Assembly (NCBI RefSeq): GCF_001375595.1
Contig: NZ_CVJQ01000001.1
Coordinates: 124,001 to 188,000, forward strand
Source of the DNA: Phenylobacterium immobile (ATCC 35973)
GTDB taxonomy: Bacteria; Pseudomonadota; Alphaproteobacteria; Caulobacterales; Caulobacteraceae
Length of the DNA: 64,000 nt
Direction of reading: 5' to 3'
Part shown: positions 36,041 to 45,691 of the stretch, one piece after another
Position numbering within the stretch: the stretch's first letter is position 1
Layout of the letters: the number at the start of each line of letters is the position of its first letter
Program-made: the position numbers and the translations under genes
The notes under the pieces: generated by a model
What the model was told of the DNA's origin: nothing
What the model saw: only the letters and a program-made list of their open reading frames with translations
The model's database searches: none

Positions 36041-36228
36041 TCTTCCCAACCCCTTTAATCTCTAGCGGCCGCCCGGCCCCCACGCCCAAGGCGACAAATT
36101 TCATAACCTCCCCAACATCTTAAGGCGGCCGTACGCAGCGCGCACAAAGCCTCTGGCCGGCGAGATACACGCTGCGCCGACCCTCGGTATTGATCCGAGA
36201 TCAGATGGAAGAGACGTCCTTAAGGCCC

Positions 36229-36256
36229 AGACTAAATGGGGGCCGGGAGGGGTCAA
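36229..36256 (-). promoter_or_regulatory. Candidate dnaA promoter
   Basis: On the minus strand TTGACC (plus 36251-36256) is followed after 16 bases by TAGTCT (plus 36229-36234). The -35 match is good and the -10 match is weak. Transcription would start about 180 bases upstream of the ATG, giving a long leader like the regulated one known for Caulobacter dnaA. A GANTC site begins five bases upstream of the -35. Confidence 0.4.
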
Positions 36257-36419
36257 CGGTGATTCTTAACGGCGGCTAGCGATATTTCCGTTGACTCAGA
36301 ACGACCCCTTTTCGGGCCTAGGAAAAAGCTCGGCCGTCACTCCGGGGGCGGACAAAATTTCTGGTTTCGGCGATATTTCGAGGCCGGCGCGAGCGGCGGA
36401 TTTCCCGAGACAGGCGCGC

Positions 36420-36447
36420 AAAAAAACAGCGCCCGAAGGGGCGCTGT
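36420..36447 (-). terminator. Intrinsic terminator of rpsT
   Basis: On the minus strand ACAGCGCCC and GGGCGCTGT form a nine-base stem with a CTTC loop, followed by seven T (plus-strand A run at 36420-36426). It lies about 65 bases past the rpsT stop and would also stop transcripts before they reach dnaA. Confidence 0.9.
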
Positions 36448-36511
36448 CGTCCGTGACATCTTGATGTCAAACAAGCGTTAGATCGTCGCAATCGCGACGG
36501 AAGCGCACCGA

Positions 36512-36781
36512 TCAGGCGACGGCGAGCTTCTTGAGGCGAGCCGCCAGGCGCGAGACTTTGCGCGAGCCGGTGTTCTTGTGAACCACGCCCTTGGACACAG
36601 CCCGCATCAGTTCCGACTGCGCCTTGACGAAGGCGTCCTTGGCGACCGTCGCGTCGCCGGCGGTGACGGCTTCTTCGAACTTGCGAAGGAAGGTCCGCAC
36701 GCGCGAACGACGGGCGGTGTTCACTTCGGTGCGGCGAGCGATCTTGCGGACCGCCTTCTTGGCGCCGGGCGTATTGGCCAT
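36512..36781 (-). CDS. rpsT: Small-subunit ribosomal protein bS20
   Basis: 89-residue primary 16S rRNA-binding protein, rich in alanine, lysine and arginine as usual. It starts [21 protein letters not shown] and contains [57 protein letters not shown], the family signature. A strong sigma70-like promoter and a strong terminator flank it, so it is a single-gene unit. Placed just upstream of dnaA, as in Caulobacter. Confidence 0.98.
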   Translation of the reverse strand: MANTPGAKKAVRKIARRTEVNTARRSRVRTFLRKFEEAVTAGDATVAKDAFVKAQSELMRAVSKGVVHKNTGSRKVSRLAARLKKLAVA

Positions 36782-36842
36782 TCTAACAGCTCTTCAAAAC
36801 GGAAACCCGCGCCCCATGGAGGGCGGCGAATAAGGAGGCGCG

Positions 36843-36871
36843 GATATACGCAAAGGTCCCCCGCCGGTCAA
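36843..36871 (-). promoter_or_regulatory. rpsT promoter
   Basis: On the minus strand TTGACC (plus 36866-36871) and TATATC (plus 36843-36848) are exactly 17 bases apart, an excellent sigma70/sigma73-type match. The start would fall about 55 bases upstream of the rpsT ATG. The promoter sits right after the stop codon of the enoyl-CoA hydratase gene. Confidence 0.7.
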
Positions 36872-36884
36872 GGCGAGGTTCGCG

Positions 36885-37664
36885 TCACCGCCCGGTGAAC
36901 TTCGCCGGACGCTTCTCGAGGAAGGCCGCCATGCCCTCCTTCTGGTCATCGAAGGCGAAGAGGGAATGGAAAAGCCGGCGCTCAATGGCGAGCCCGGCCG
37001 CCAGCGGCGTCTCCAGGGCGACTTCCACCAGCTCCTTGTTCATCATCACGGCGAGCGGTGAGAGCGAAGCGATCTTGGCGGCGGCGGCGACGGCCTCCTC
37101 GATCAGCTTGTCGGCGGGGACGATGCGGGAGACGAGGCCCGCCCGCTCGGCCTCCACGGCGTCCATCATCCGGCCGGTCAGGACCAGGTCCATGGCCTTG
37201 GACTTGCCCACCAGGCGGGTCAGGCGCTGGCTGCCGCCCATGCCGGGCGCGACGCCCAGTGTGATCTCTGGCTGGCCGAACTTGGCGGTCTCGGCCGCGA
37301 TGATGAAGTCGCAGCGCATGGCCAGCTCGCAGCCGCCGCCGAGCGCAAAGCCCGCGACCGCGGCGATCATCGGCTTGCGGAAGGCCTCGATGCGGAGGAT
37401 GGCGGCGGTGAACAGGTCCCGGCGGAAGGCCTCGGCGTAGGTCTTGTCGGCCATCTCCTTGATATCGGCGCCGGCGGCGAAGGCGCGTTCCGATCCAGTC
37501 AGCACCACGCAGCCGACGTCGTCGTCAGCCTGGGCCGCATCAAGCGCCGCGCCGAGGTCGGCCAGGACCTGGCTGTTCAGGGCGTTCAGCGCCTGGGGGC
37601 GGTTCAACCGGATCAGCAGGACGCCCTCGGCGGGCGTCTCAAGCAACAGGGTTTCGTAAGTCAC
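36885..37664 (-). CDS. Enoyl-CoA hydratase
   Basis: 259-residue crotonase-fold enzyme adding water to trans-2-enoyl-CoA in beta-oxidation. Oxyanion-hole blocks are [14 protein letters not shown] and [19 protein letters not shown]. Both catalytic glutamates are in place: the first in GGGCELAM, the second in [29 protein letters not shown] starts the fold. I start at the GTG at 37664 because GGAG lies six bases upstream; ATG at 37670 and TTG at 37679 are also in frame. The same gene is next to rpsT in Caulobacter, to my memory. Confidence 0.92.
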   Translation of the reverse strand: MTYETLLLETPAEGVLLIRLNRPQALNALNSQVLADLGAALDAAQADDDVGCVVLTGSERAFAAGADIKEMADKTYAEAFRRDLFTAAILRIEAFRKPMIAAVAGFALGGGCELAMRCDFIIAAETAKFGQPEITLGVAPGMGGSQRLTRLVGKSKAMDLVLTGRMMDAVEAERAGLVSRIVPADKLIEEAVAAAAKIASLSPLAVMMNKELVEVALETPLAAGLAIERRLFHSLFAFDDQKEGMAAFLEKRPAKFTGR

Positions 37665-37691
37665 GCGCATCTCCGCCAACAGGTTAGAAAC

Positions 37692-38555
37692 TTACGGGCC
37701 CTCGACCCGATAACCAAGGGCGCGCAGAGCGCCCGGCAGGCCGTCAGGCCCCACGAGGTGACCCATGCCGACGACGACGACTGTGCGCCCCCGGCCCCTT
37801 AGCCGGTCATCCAGGATCGCGGTCCAGCGTCGATTGCGGGCGGCGACAAGTCGGGCGTAGAGGCCCGGCGAAGCCTCCCGAAGGGGCGCCACCGCCTCCT
37901 TTTCCAGCGCGGCTATATCCCCCGCCAGCCACGCCTTAAGGATTCTCGCGTACTCGTCCGGGCCATCGGCCAGCTCATCCAGCGTCTGGACCAAAGAGGC
38001 CAGCTGTTCGGCCCGCGGGCCGTCGGCGAACAGGGCGATCTGCTCGGCCGGCGTTTCGAAGGCCTGAAGCTTCGCCCTCGCCGGCGCCTCCGCCATCAGG
38101 GCGCGTTCGACGCCGTCGTCCGCCGAGGCGTCGAACCGGCGGAAGGCGGCGGCGCCTAAGACCACCTCAGCCATCCAGGGCTGCAGCTGGTCGAGGTAGG
38201 AAAGGTCGACGCCATAGTCCGCCGCGACGGTCTTGAGGCGCGCGGCGTCCGCGGGCGTCAGCAGTTTTGAGAGCGTCTGACCTTGCGGCAGGAAGCTGCG
38301 TTGGGCGGCGAGCGCCGCAACCTCGCCCTGGGCAGCGGCGTCCAGAGGCAGTTCGAACCAGATATCATCGGCCTTGGCCATGGCGCGCGTCAGCCGCCGA
38401 GGCTTCCACGCCAGGGCCTTCGGCAAGACGTGGATCGACCCGAACAGCACCAGTTCGGAGTCGGCGTCGCGCACGATCCACACGGGCGGCTCGGCCCGAG
38501 CTTGGCAGGCCCCCAAGAGCAGCGCCAGGCCCAGCAGCGCCGACTTCCAGGTCAC
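37692..38555 (-). CDS. TraB/GumN-family lipoprotein
   Basis: 287 residues. The signal ends in a lipobox (LLLGACQA, Cys about residue 17). The TraB/GumN/PrgY fold is marked by ELVLFGSIHVLPKAL near the N terminus, with the conserved GxxH, and by VVVVGMGHLVGPDGLPGALRALGY near the C terminus. Relatives include Tiki-like metalloproteases, so a zinc-dependent protease role is possible but not shown. Overlaps mutM by ATGA (38552-38555), so it is coupled behind mutM. Confidence 0.85.
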   Translation of the reverse strand: MTWKSALLGLALLLGACQARAEPPVWIVRDADSELVLFGSIHVLPKALAWKPRRLTRAMAKADDIWFELPLDAAAQGEVAALAAQRSFLPQGQTLSKLLTPADAARLKTVAADYGVDLSYLDQLQPWMAEVVLGAAAFRRFDASADDGVERALMAEAPARAKLQAFETPAEQIALFADGPRAEQLASLVQTLDELADGPDEYARILKAWLAGDIAALEKEAVAPLREASPGLYARLVAARNRRWTAILDDRLRGRGRTVVVVGMGHLVGPDGLPGALRALGYRVEGP

Positions 38556-39415
38556 GTCTGACAGACCGGGCAGTAGAAGGTCGAACGCCCGCCTTGCACC
38601 TCACGGGCGATCACGCCGCGGCAGGCGTCGTTGGCGCAGGGCTCGCCCACCCGGTCGTAGACGCGGAAGCGATGCTGGAAATAACCCAGTGCGCCGTCGG
38701 CGTGGGCGAAGTCGCGCAAGGTGGAGCCGCCGGCGGCGATAGCCTCTATCAGGACCTCGCGGATCACGGCGACAAGGCGGGCCAGGCGCGGCTTGCTGAT
38801 CCGCCCAGCCGGCTTGAAGGGCGAGATGCGCGCGCGGTTCAGCGCCTCGCAGACATAGATGTTTCCCAAGCCGGCGACGATCCGCTGGTCCAACAGAAGC
38901 GTCTTCGGCCCCTGGACGCGGCCAGCGAAGGCGGTCTTCAGGCGCTCTGCGTCGAAGGCGTCGGACAGCGGCTCAGGCCCCATCCCCGCGAACCAGGGGT
39001 GGAGCGCGAGCGTCGCCGTGGGCGCGATGCCCATGAAACCGAACCGCCGCGGGTCGTAATAGGTCACCCGGGCGCCCGCTTCGGTGGTGAAGACCACATG
39101 GGCGTGCCTTTCTGAAGGCGCAGCAGCGTAATGGAAGTCGCCGGGGCGCGGCGCCCCCTGGGCGAGGGCGATCTCGAAACGCCCGCTCATGCCGAGGTGC
39201 ATGACCAGGGTCTCGCCGCGGTCGAGGTGGGCGAGCAGATACTTCGCGCGCCGGTCCAGGCGCTGGATCACCGCACCGGCCAGCGATTGGACAAACCCTT
39301 CCGGGAAGGGAAAGCGCAGGTCTGGGCGTCGTTGTTCGACGGCCGCCAGGCGCTGGCCCTCCAGCACAGGCTGCAGGCCGCGCCGGACGGTCTCGACTTC
39401 GGGAAGTTCGGGCAT
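38552..39415 (-). CDS. mutM: Formamidopyrimidine-DNA glycosylase
   Basis: 287-residue base-excision-repair enzyme removing 8-oxoguanine and FapyG, with AP-lyase activity. The catalytic N-terminal [13 protein letters not shown] (Pro2, Glu3, Glu6) is intact after the start methionine. Downstream are [24 protein letters not shown] and [18 protein letters not shown]. The helix-two-turn-helix lies at [25 protein letters not shown], and the zinc finger is CANDAC...CPVC at the end. Divergent from ubiE, with 82 bases between. Confidence 0.97.
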   Translation of the reverse strand: MPELPEVETVRRGLQPVLEGQRLAAVEQRRPDLRFPFPEGFVQSLAGAVIQRLDRRAKYLLAHLDRGETLVMHLGMSGRFEIALAQGAPRPGDFHYAAAPSERHAHVVFTTEAGARVTYYDPRRFGFMGIAPTATLALHPWFAGMGPEPLSDAFDAERLKTAFAGRVQGPKTLLLDQRIVAGLGNIYVCEALNRARISPFKPAGRISKPRLARLVAVIREVLIEAIAAGGSTLRDFAHADGALGYFQHRFRVYDRVGEPCANDACRGVIAREVQGGRSTFYCPVCQT

Positions 39416-39497
39416 GGGTCAGGCTTCGCAGCTTGATGGTCCCCGATCAATCTCCTTCGGCTGGCGTACGGCGCGCGCGGCCGCTAAGACCAGCGCC

Positions 39498-40253
39498 ATG
39501 ACCGGACCCGCCACCTTCGGCTTTCGCGACGTCGACCCCGAGACGAAACCCGGCCTCGTCCGGAGCGTCTTTGACCGCGTCGCCGGTCGCTATGACCTGA
39601 TGAACGACCTGATGAGCGTAGGCGTCCATCGGGTCTGGAAAGACGCGGTCGCCGCGCGGATGAACCCGCAGCCGGGCGAGACCATCATCGACTGCGCCGG
39701 CGGCACCGGCGACATGGCCCGCCGCTACGCCCGCATGGCCAGGCGCGCCCAGCTGCGCCGCGGCGGGGCCGACGCCCGCGTCGTGGTGGTCGATTACAAC
39801 GCCGAGATGGTCCGCGCCGGCCGCGAAAAAGGCGGGGAGCCCGAGATCATCTGGGCCGTCGGCGACGCCCAGGCCCTGCCCCTGCCCGACGCCTGCGCCG
39901 ACGCCTATTCGATCGCCTTTGGCATCCGCAACGTCACCCGCATCGAGGCCGCCCTGGCCGAGGCGCGGCGCGTCCTGAAACCGGGCGGTCGGTTCCTGTG
40001 CCTGGAGTTCTCGCGGCCGACGGCGGCGGCGTTCCGGAAGCTCTATGACGCCTACAGCTTCAAGGTGATCCCGGCGATCGGCGAGAAGGTGGCCGGCGAT
40101 CGCGCGTCCTATCAGTACCTGGTCGAAAGCATCCGCCGGTTCCCCGACCAGCAGACCTTCGCAAGAATGATCGGCGACGCCGGCTTCAACCGTGTCGAGA
40201 TCTCGAATTTCAGCGGCGGGGTCGCGGCCCTACATACGGGCCGGGCCGCCTGA
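39498..40253 (+). CDS. ubiE: Ubiquinone/menaquinone C-methyltransferase
   Basis: 251-residue SAM-dependent methyltransferase that acts on the demethoxy ring of ubiquinone. Blocks: [42 protein letters not shown] as the SAM loop, [31 protein letters not shown] and [10 protein letters not shown], all hallmarks of the UbiE family. A small insertion ([14 protein letters not shown], about 75-90) is longer than in the E. coli enzyme. Followed directly by ubiB, whose likely start overlaps its stop. Confidence 0.96.
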   Translation: MTGPATFGFRDVDPETKPGLVRSVFDRVAGRYDLMNDLMSVGVHRVWKDAVAARMNPQPGETIIDCAGGTGDMARRYARMARRAQLRRGGADARVVVVDYNAEMVRAGREKGGEPEIIWAVGDAQALPLPDACADAYSIAFGIRNVTRIEAALAEARRVLKPGGRFLCLEFSRPTAAAFRKLYDAYSFKVIPAIGEKVAGDRASYQYLVESIRRFPDQQTFARMIGDAGFNRVEISNFSGGVAALHTGRAA

Positions 40254-41755
40254 GCACCTTCGCCGCCTTTGGGCGCCTGCTGGGCGCGGGCCTGACGCTC
40301 GTCAGGTACGACGCGCTGGCGCCGCGTGAATTGGACGCGCTCTATCCGCCAGCCTTGCGTGGCCTGACCCGCGCCCTTCGTCTGCTGAGCGGCCGTGAGG
40401 CCAAGCAGGGTCGTCCGGGCGAACGTCTGGCGCACGCCCTGGAACACCTGGGGCCCGTGGCCATCAAGCTCGGCCAGGTGCTGTCGACTCGGGCCGATAT
40501 CTTCGGCGCGGTCTTCGCCGAGGACTTGTCGCGCCTGAAGGACCGGTTACCGCCCTTTCCGCTTGAAGAGGCGCGTCGCGAGATTGCGCTGTCCCTTGGC
40601 CAGCCCGCTGAGACGATCTTCGCCGAACTGGGAGCGGCCGTCGCCGCCGCCTCCCTGGCCCAGGCCCATGAGGCGCGGCTGCACGACGGCCGGCGCGTGG
40701 CGGTGAAGGTGCTGCGGCCCGGTATCGACCGCCGCGTCGCCGAGGATTCCGAAGTCCTCGCCCTGGCCGCGCGGCTGATCGAGCGCTTCGCGCCGGCCCT
40801 GTCGCGCCTGGAGCCCAGCGCTGCTGCGGCCACCGTGATCCGCGCGACCCAGATGGAGCTGGACCTGCGCTTGGAGGCGGCTGGCGCCGACGAGCTTGGC
40901 GAGATCATGGCCCGCGACGGCTATATGGCCGCGCCCAAGGTCGTCTGGCTCGGCGTCGGCAAGCGGGTCCTGACCCTGGAATGGGCGCCGGGCAGGCCGC
41001 TCTCCAGTCCAGAAGCGCTCACCCTGCCCGGCCTCGACCGTAAACGCCTCGCCGAACACTTGACCCAGGCCTTCCTCGCCCAAGCCCTGGATCATGGTGT
41101 CTTTCATGCGGACCTGCATGAGGGGAACCTGTTCGTCTCGGCGCCCGCAGAGATCGTCGCGGTTGACTACGGCATCATCGGCCGGCTCGGCGCGCCGGAA
41201 CGCCGCTACCTGGCGGAGATCCTCTGGGGATTCCTGCGGCGCGACTACCGGCGCGTGGCCCAGGTTCATTTCGACGCTGGCTATGTGCCGCGCCACCATA
41301 GCGTCGAGGCCTTCGCCCAGGCCTTGCGTGCGGTGGGCGAACCTGTCTTCGGCCGCAACGCCTCGGAAGTGCACATGAGCCGGGTGCTGCTACAGCTCTT
41401 CGAGATCACCGCACTCTACGACATGCACCTGCGGCCTGAACTAGTCTTGTTGCAGAAAACCATGATGACCGTCGAAGGCGTCGCGCGCCGGATCGATCCG
41501 GAGCACGACATCTGGAAGGCCTCCGACCCCGTCGTCACCCGTTGGATCACCCGCGAACTGTCGCCAGTCTCGCGCGTACAGCGCCTGATCAGCGAGGCCA
41601 CCGAAGCGCTCCGCGCCATCACTCGGATCGCCGAAGCCCAACAGAAGCCCGTCATGGTCGTCCAGCCGGAGGCGGATCACCGCCGTCTGATCTGGTTCGC
41701 GATCGGCGCGGCGGTGGCGGGAGTCGCGTTCGTGGCCGCACAGATCTTCAGCTAG
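40250..41755 (+). CDS. ubiB: Ubiquinone biosynthesis accessory kinase-like protein
   Basis: 501 residues if read from the CTG at 40250. ABC1/ADCK-type ATPase-like protein needed for ubiquinone synthesis. The KxGQ motif is in [15 protein letters not shown]. The catalytic-loop and metal residues are in FHADLHEGN and [16 protein letters not shown] is the ATP lysine, and two C-terminal hydrophobic stretches end in [21 protein letters not shown]. No ATG, GTG or TTG lies between 40250 and a TTG at 40331, yet the 27 codons before that TTG read like the family N terminus ([20 protein letters not shown]). A CTG start overlapping the ubiE stop is therefore likely. Confidence 0.88.
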   Translation: MSTFAAFGRLLGAGLTLVRYDALAPRELDALYPPALRGLTRALRLLSGREAKQGRPGERLAHALEHLGPVAIKLGQVLSTRADIFGAVFAEDLSRLKDRLPPFPLEEARREIALSLGQPAETIFAELGAAVAAASLAQAHEARLHDGRRVAVKVLRPGIDRRVAEDSEVLALAARLIERFAPALSRLEPSAAAATVIRATQMELDLRLEAAGADELGEIMARDGYMAAPKVVWLGVGKRVLTLEWAPGRPLSSPEALTLPGLDRKRLAEHLTQAFLAQALDHGVFHADLHEGNLFVSAPAEIVAVDYGIIGRLGAPERRYLAEILWGFLRRDYRRVAQVHFDAGYVPRHHSVEAFAQALRAVGEPVFGRNASEVHMSRVLLQLFEITALYDMHLRPELVLLQKTMMTVEGVARRIDPEHDIWKASDPVVTRWITRELSPVSRVQRLISEATEALRAITRIAEAQQKPVMVVQPEADHRRLIWFAIGAAVAGVAFVAAQIFS

Positions 41756-42294
41756 GCGTCATCATCCGCTGAGCGATTGGCCGCAGCGGCCTGGCGGCGG
41801 GCCTCGCGGGTCTTCTGTTCGGTCCAGTAGGCCGCGCCCTCGTCCGGCTTGAACATGGTGCGCGGCGCGCCGTCCTTGTTGGCGACGGCGAAGACATTGG
41901 CCTTAGCGTCATAGAAGAGCGTGTCGCCATTGGCCCGCTTCAGGGTCTCGACGCCGCGCGGCGGGCTTTCGACGAAGGCGTGCGCCTTGCGGACATAGTC
42001 CTTAAGGTCCTTGGCGGCGAAGGCCTCGCCATTGCGGTCGAAGGCGCGCTTGGCGCTTTCCTCGGCCGAGAGGCGCCGGCTGGCCGACCACATGGGCTTG
42101 CCGTCCATCACCGGCACCGGATCGTTGCGATGATCCTCTTCCGTCCTCAGGGACGAGGATGATCCCGTCGAGGCGGGGGCCGCGGCGGACGCCGCCGGCT
42201 CGTTCTGGGCGACGGCCGACGGGCCGTTGTCACAACCGGCGAGGACCGCCAGGCCGAGAAGGCCGGCGGCGAGAAGAGGCTTACTCCAGGTCAT
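41752..42294 (-). CDS. Small lipoprotein with a strand-rich C-terminal domain
   Basis: 180 residues. The signal has lipobox LAGC (Cys about residue 20) and the mature N terminus is a low-complexity Ala/Ser linker. Then come a helical segment (LSAEESAKRAFDRNGEAFAAKDLKDYVRKAHAFVE) and a compact C-terminal unit with GDTLFYDAKANVFAVANKDGAPRTMFKP. The last motif (aromatic YD...FAV...G..RTMFKP) reminds me of BECR-fold RNase toxins, but without a search this stays a guess. The signal ATG at 42294 is chosen. Divergent from coaBC, and its stop shares CTAG with ubiB. Confidence 0.55.
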   Translation of the reverse strand: MTWSKPLLAAGLLGLAVLAGCDNGPSAVAQNEPAASAAAPASTGSSSSLRTEEDHRNDPVPVMDGKPMWSASRRLSAEESAKRAFDRNGEAFAAKDLKDYVRKAHAFVESPPRGVETLKRANGDTLFYDAKANVFAVANKDGAPRTMFKPDEGAAYWTEQKTREARRQAAAANRSADDDA

Positions 42295-42413
42295 GCGGGG
42301 GGCTCCAAGGCGAAGGTTGGAACAAAGAAAGAACAACTTCTGCGGTTTGTCGAGTCCCTTTGTGGCGACGCGACGCATGGCTTAGATGCGTGACGAAACC
42401 CGGAGGCTGATCC

Positions 42414-43607
42414 TTGGCCGAAAAACAGGTCCTGCTCATCGTCGGCGGCGGCATCGCCGCCTATAAGGCGCTCGAGCTCACCCGCCTGCTGCGTAAGGCC
42501 GGGATCGGCGTGCGCCCGGTCATGACCAGGGCCGCCGCGCAGTTCGTGACGCCTCTGTCGCTGGCGGCGCTCGCTGAGGACAAGGTCTATGAGGACATCT
42601 TCTCCCTGACCGACGAAGCCGAGATGGGCCATATCCAGCTCTCGCGCTCGGCCGACCTGATCGTCGTGGCGCCGGCCACCGCCGACCTGATGGCCAAGGC
42701 GGCCAACGGCCTGGCCACGGATCTCGCGACCACCACCCTGCTCGCCACCGACACGCCGGTGCTGATGGCCCCTGCCATGAACGTGCGCATGTGGCTGCAC
42801 CCTGCGACCCAGCGCAACCTGGCGGCCCTCAAAGCCGACGGCGTCGCCTTTGTCGGCCCCGACGAGGGCGCCATGGCCTGCGGCGAGTTCGGCCCCGGCC
42901 GTATGGCCGAGCCTGTGGCGATCTTCGCGGAGATCAGCGCGCTGCTGGCGACCTCTCAGCCCCTGGTTGGCCGCCACGTCATCGTCACCGCCGGCCCGAC
43001 GGTCGAGCCGATCGACCCGGTGCGCATGCTGACCAACCGCTCCAGCGGGAAGCAGGGTTATGCGATCGCCCAGGCCCTGGCCGCCCTTGGCGCCGATGTG
43101 ACCTTGGTCAGCGGCCCAACCGCGCTTTCTTCGCCGCCCGGCGTCCGCCGCGTCGACGTTGAGACGGCGCGCGAGATGCTGGCCGCCTGCGAGGCGGCCC
43201 TGCCGGCCGACGCCGCGATCTGCGTCGCCGCTGTCGCCGACTGGCGGCCAGAGCACGTGGGCGACCGCAAGATGAAGAAGGGCCCGGGCGGGCCGCCGAC
43301 CTTCAGCTTGGTGGAGAACCCCGACATCCTGGCGACCCTGGCCCAGGCCGGCGCGCGGCGTCCGCAACTGGTGGTCGGCTTCGCCGCCGAGACCAATGAC
43401 ATCGACGACAATGCCCGCGCCAAGCTCGCCCGCAAGGGCTGCGACTGGATCGTCGCCAACGACGTCAGCCAGGAAGGCGTGATGGGCGGCGACGACAACA
43501 CCGTGTCCATCGTCAGCGCCGCCGGCGTCGAACGCTGGACCAAGACCGCCAAGAGCGAGGTCGCCCGCAAGCTGGCCGCCCGCATAGCCGAGGCCCTCAA
43601 TCCGTGA
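42414..43607 (+). CDS. coaBC: Bifunctional CoaBC (PPC decarboxylase / synthetase)
   Basis: 397-residue enzyme making 4'-phosphopantetheine for coenzyme A. The N-terminal flavodoxin-like CoaC half starts [21 protein letters not shown] and carries APAMNVRMW, the PxMNxxMW signature. The C-terminal CoaB half starts [26 protein letters not shown] and has the NPDILATL and [11 protein letters not shown] blocks. A TTG start is used, with GGAGG ten bases upstream. The stop overlaps the GTG of dut (GTGA). Confidence 0.95.
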   Translation: MAEKQVLLIVGGGIAAYKALELTRLLRKAGIGVRPVMTRAAAQFVTPLSLAALAEDKVYEDIFSLTDEAEMGHIQLSRSADLIVVAPATADLMAKAANGLATDLATTTLLATDTPVLMAPAMNVRMWLHPATQRNLAALKADGVAFVGPDEGAMACGEFGPGRMAEPVAIFAEISALLATSQPLVGRHVIVTAGPTVEPIDPVRMLTNRSSGKQGYAIAQALAALGADVTLVSGPTALSSPPGVRRVDVETAREMLAACEAALPADAAICVAAVADWRPEHVGDRKMKKGPGGPPTFSLVENPDILATLAQAGARRPQLVVGFAAETNDIDDNARAKLARKGCDWIVANDVSQEGVMGGDDNTVSIVSAAGVERWTKTAKSEVARKLAARIAEALNP

Positions 43608-44056
43608 CCCCGACCGTTCCGATCCTGCGCCTGCCCCACAACACCGACCTGCCGCTGCCGGCCTATGAGACCCCCGGCGCGGCGGGCATGGACCTGCGCG
43701 CCGCGGTCGCCGAAGACGAACCGGTGATCCTGCATCCGGGCGACCGCTTCGCCGTGCCAACCGGCCTGGCTTTCGCCCTGCCGGTCGGCTTCGAAGCGCA
43801 GGTCCGGCCCCGCTCGGGCCTGGCCGCCAAGGCTGGCGTCACCTGCCTGAACACGCCAGGCACGGTCGATTCCGACTACCGCGGCGAGGTGAAGGTGATC
43901 TTGATCAACCATGGCCCGGAGGCCTTCACGATCCGCCGCGGAGATCGCATCGCCCAACTGGTGATCGCCCCTGTCGTCCAGGCCGCCTGGGTCGAGACCG
44001 ACAGCCTGGAAGAGACCCAGCGTGGCAAGGGCGGGTTCGGCTCAACGGGCGTCTAG
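43604..44056 (+). CDS. dut: dUTPase
   Basis: 150 residues of the trimeric dUTP diphosphatase, which removes dUTP and makes dUMP for thymidylate. All five motifs are seen: AGMDLRAA (1), [11 protein letters not shown] (2), [14 protein letters not shown] (3), [13 protein letters not shown] (4), [10 protein letters not shown] (5). The length matches the bacterial trimeric enzymes. The GTG start overlaps the coaBC stop, so both are in one transcript, the order also known in other alphaproteobacteria. Confidence 0.96.
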   Translation: MTPTVPILRLPHNTDLPLPAYETPGAAGMDLRAAVAEDEPVILHPGDRFAVPTGLAFALPVGFEAQVRPRSGLAAKAGVTCLNTPGTVDSDYRGEVKVILINHGPEAFTIRRGDRIAQLVIAPVVQAAWVETDSLEETQRGKGGFGSTGV

Positions 44057-44118
44057 GCTTGCCGCCGATCAGCGCCAGGCCTAGAAACGTGTTCAGTTAA
44101 GACTATACAGGCGCAGGC

Positions 44119-44802
44119 ATGAACCCGACCAAGGCTCTTCTCGCTCTTACCGCCCTGCTGTTTCCACTCAGCGCCGCCGAAGCCCAGGTGGGAACCCCTG
44201 CACGCACCGCCCTCTTCATCAGCCCCTGCGGCGAACCCTTCCGCGTGGAGGCGCCGCAGGCCTACCCCGTCGGCGCCTGGTTCGCGAAGATCGACAGCAA
44301 TAACGATCACGCCCTCGACAAGGCGGAGCTTCGGGCCGACGCCGCGGCCTTCTTCAAAGTGCTGGACCTCGACCATGATGGCGTCGTCGCCGGCGTCGAG
44401 ATCACCAACTATGAGATGAACATCGTCCCAGAGATCCTGGGCATGTACCGCGCTGAGGCGCCTGCAAGCATCATCCGCGTCCAACTGGACGACAACACGC
44501 CGGTTACGCGCGACCCCATGGGCGGGCGCATTCAGGATCGCGGGCCCGTGCGCGATCCAGGCCTGGGCATGGAGGGCGCCTCAGCCTTCACCTTCCTGCA
44601 GGAACCGCAGCCGGTGAGCGCCTCCGATGGCAACTTCGACCGCCGGATCACCGCCGCCGAGTTCGCAGGCGCGGCCGATCGCCGGTTCCGCCTGTTGGAC
44701 CGCGACCAAGACGGCAAGCTGACCCTGGCCGAACTGCCGCGCACGGCCGCCCAGAAACAATTCGAGGACGGTGATAAGGGCCGCAAGAAGCGGCGGTCCT
44801 AG
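44119..44802 (+). CDS. Exported EF-hand calcium-binding protein
   Basis: 227 residues. A signal peptide ends near AAEAQ (residue 22). Three canonical EF-hand loops are visible: DSNNDHALDKAE, DLDHDGVVAGVE and DRDQDGKLTLAE, plus a weaker DGNFDRRITAAE. The first two form a likely pair, as do the last two, separated by a ~75-residue linker. The C terminus is very basic. The gene stands alone between dut and convergent dapB. A periplasmic calcium-binding role is clear; the physiological function is not. Confidence 0.8.
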   Translation: MNPTKALLALTALLFPLSAAEAQVGTPARTALFISPCGEPFRVEAPQAYPVGAWFAKIDSNNDHALDKAELRADAAAFFKVLDLDHDGVVAGVEITNYEMNIVPEILGMYRAEAPASIIRVQLDDNTPVTRDPMGGRIQDRGPVRDPGLGMEGASAFTFLQEPQPVSASDGNFDRRITAAEFAGAADRRFRLLDRDQDGKLTLAELPRTAAQKQFEDGDKGRKKRRS

Positions 44803-44808
44803 AGGTGA

Positions 44809-45588
44809 TCACAGGCCGAGTACGGCCTGCATGTCGTATTCTCCAGGCGGCTGGTGCGCCGCCCAGACCGCCGCCGCCAGGGCGCCGCGGGCGAAGAGGC
44901 CCCGATCGCGCGAGGAATGCGACAGGGTCAGCACCTCCTGCTCGGCGGCGAAGATCACGCTATGATCGCCGATGATGCCGCCGGCGCGCACCACGGAAAA
45001 GCCGATCTCGCCCATGGGCCTCGCACCGGTGATCCCGTCACGGGCGCGGCGTTCCACGTCGGCCAGGTTCACGCCTCGCCCCTCGGCGGCGGCGGCGCCC
45101 AGCATCAGGGCCGTGCCTGACGGGGCATCGACCTTGCGGCGATGATGGGCTTCGAAGATCTCGATGTCATAGTCGGCCGGCAAGGCCTGGGCGGCCTTAC
45201 GCACGAGCCCCATCAGCAGATTCACTCCCAACGAGAAATTGCCGGCGCGAACGACAGCGACCGTCTCGCCCGCCTGGCGGATCGTGTCGAGTTGGGCCAG
45301 GTCGAACCCGGTCGTGCCGATCACCAGGGCCGGGCCGCCGCCGGCCGCGAAACGGGCGGCGCAGTAGGCCGCCAGCGCCGTTGAGGCCGCCGCCGTCGTG
45401 AAGTCCACCACCACGTCGCAGACCGCCAGGCCCGCCTCCATCGAGACCAGGCCCTCGCCGACGGCGCCCGGACGTCCGAAGCGGGCGACCACCTCGACGC
45501 CGGCCTCAGCCTCAGCCGCCGTCGCCACCGCCCAGCCCATGCGGCCGTTGGCCCCAGCGATGGCGATCTTGATCGGTTCGGTGGTCAT
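44809..45588 (-). CDS. dapB: 4-hydroxy-tetrahydrodipicolinate reductase
   Basis: 259-residue enzyme of lysine and diaminopimelate synthesis. The nucleotide-binding motif is [14 protein letters not shown]. The catalytic [15 protein letters not shown] contains the conserved histidine pair and lysine, and SFSRDRG-type [11 protein letters not shown] closes the tetramer interface. The ATG at 45588 is preceded by GAGG eight bases away; longer frames are antisense noise. Divergent from maeB, with about 100 bases between that must contain both promoters. Confidence 0.95.
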   Translation of the reverse strand: MTTEPIKIAIAGANGRMGWAVATAAEAEAGVEVVARFGRPGAVGEGLVSMEAGLAVCDVVVDFTTAAASTALAAYCAARFAAGGGPALVIGTTGFDLAQLDTIRQAGETVAVVRAGNFSLGVNLLMGLVRKAAQALPADYDIEIFEAHHRRKVDAPSGTALMLGAAAAEGRGVNLADVERRARDGITGARPMGEIGFSVVRAGGIIGDHSVIFAAEQEVLTLSHSSRDRGLFARGALAAAVWAAHQPPGEYDMQAVLGL

Positions 45589-45691
45589 GGCTTGCGCCTC
45601 TGCTATGGCTTTCGCGCAATTCGCCCGCACCGCGGGTTGCGGTCAACCGCCAAGGGGCCAAGATGGCAGGCCCGATCTGGAACAGAATAAG

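Larger units (their letters stand above)
36041..36511. other. rpsT-dnaA intergenic region (471 bases)
   Basis: Holds the rpsT terminator and presumably the dnaA promoter and leader; no ORF is convincing. Two CcrM-type GANTC sites lie at 36261-36265 (GATTC) and 36293-36297 (GACTC). No match to TTATCCACA or its complement was found. The stretch nearest dnaA includes GGCGGCCGTACG and CATCTTAAGG, but no full CtrA site (TTAA-N7-TTAA). Apart from the short matches listed here, nothing else was recognised. Confidence 0.6.

Noticed and set aside
36041..36511. Replication origin between rpsT and dnaA
   Set aside because: No DnaA boxes, no AT-rich unwinding element and no full CtrA site were found; only GANTC sites and a leader.
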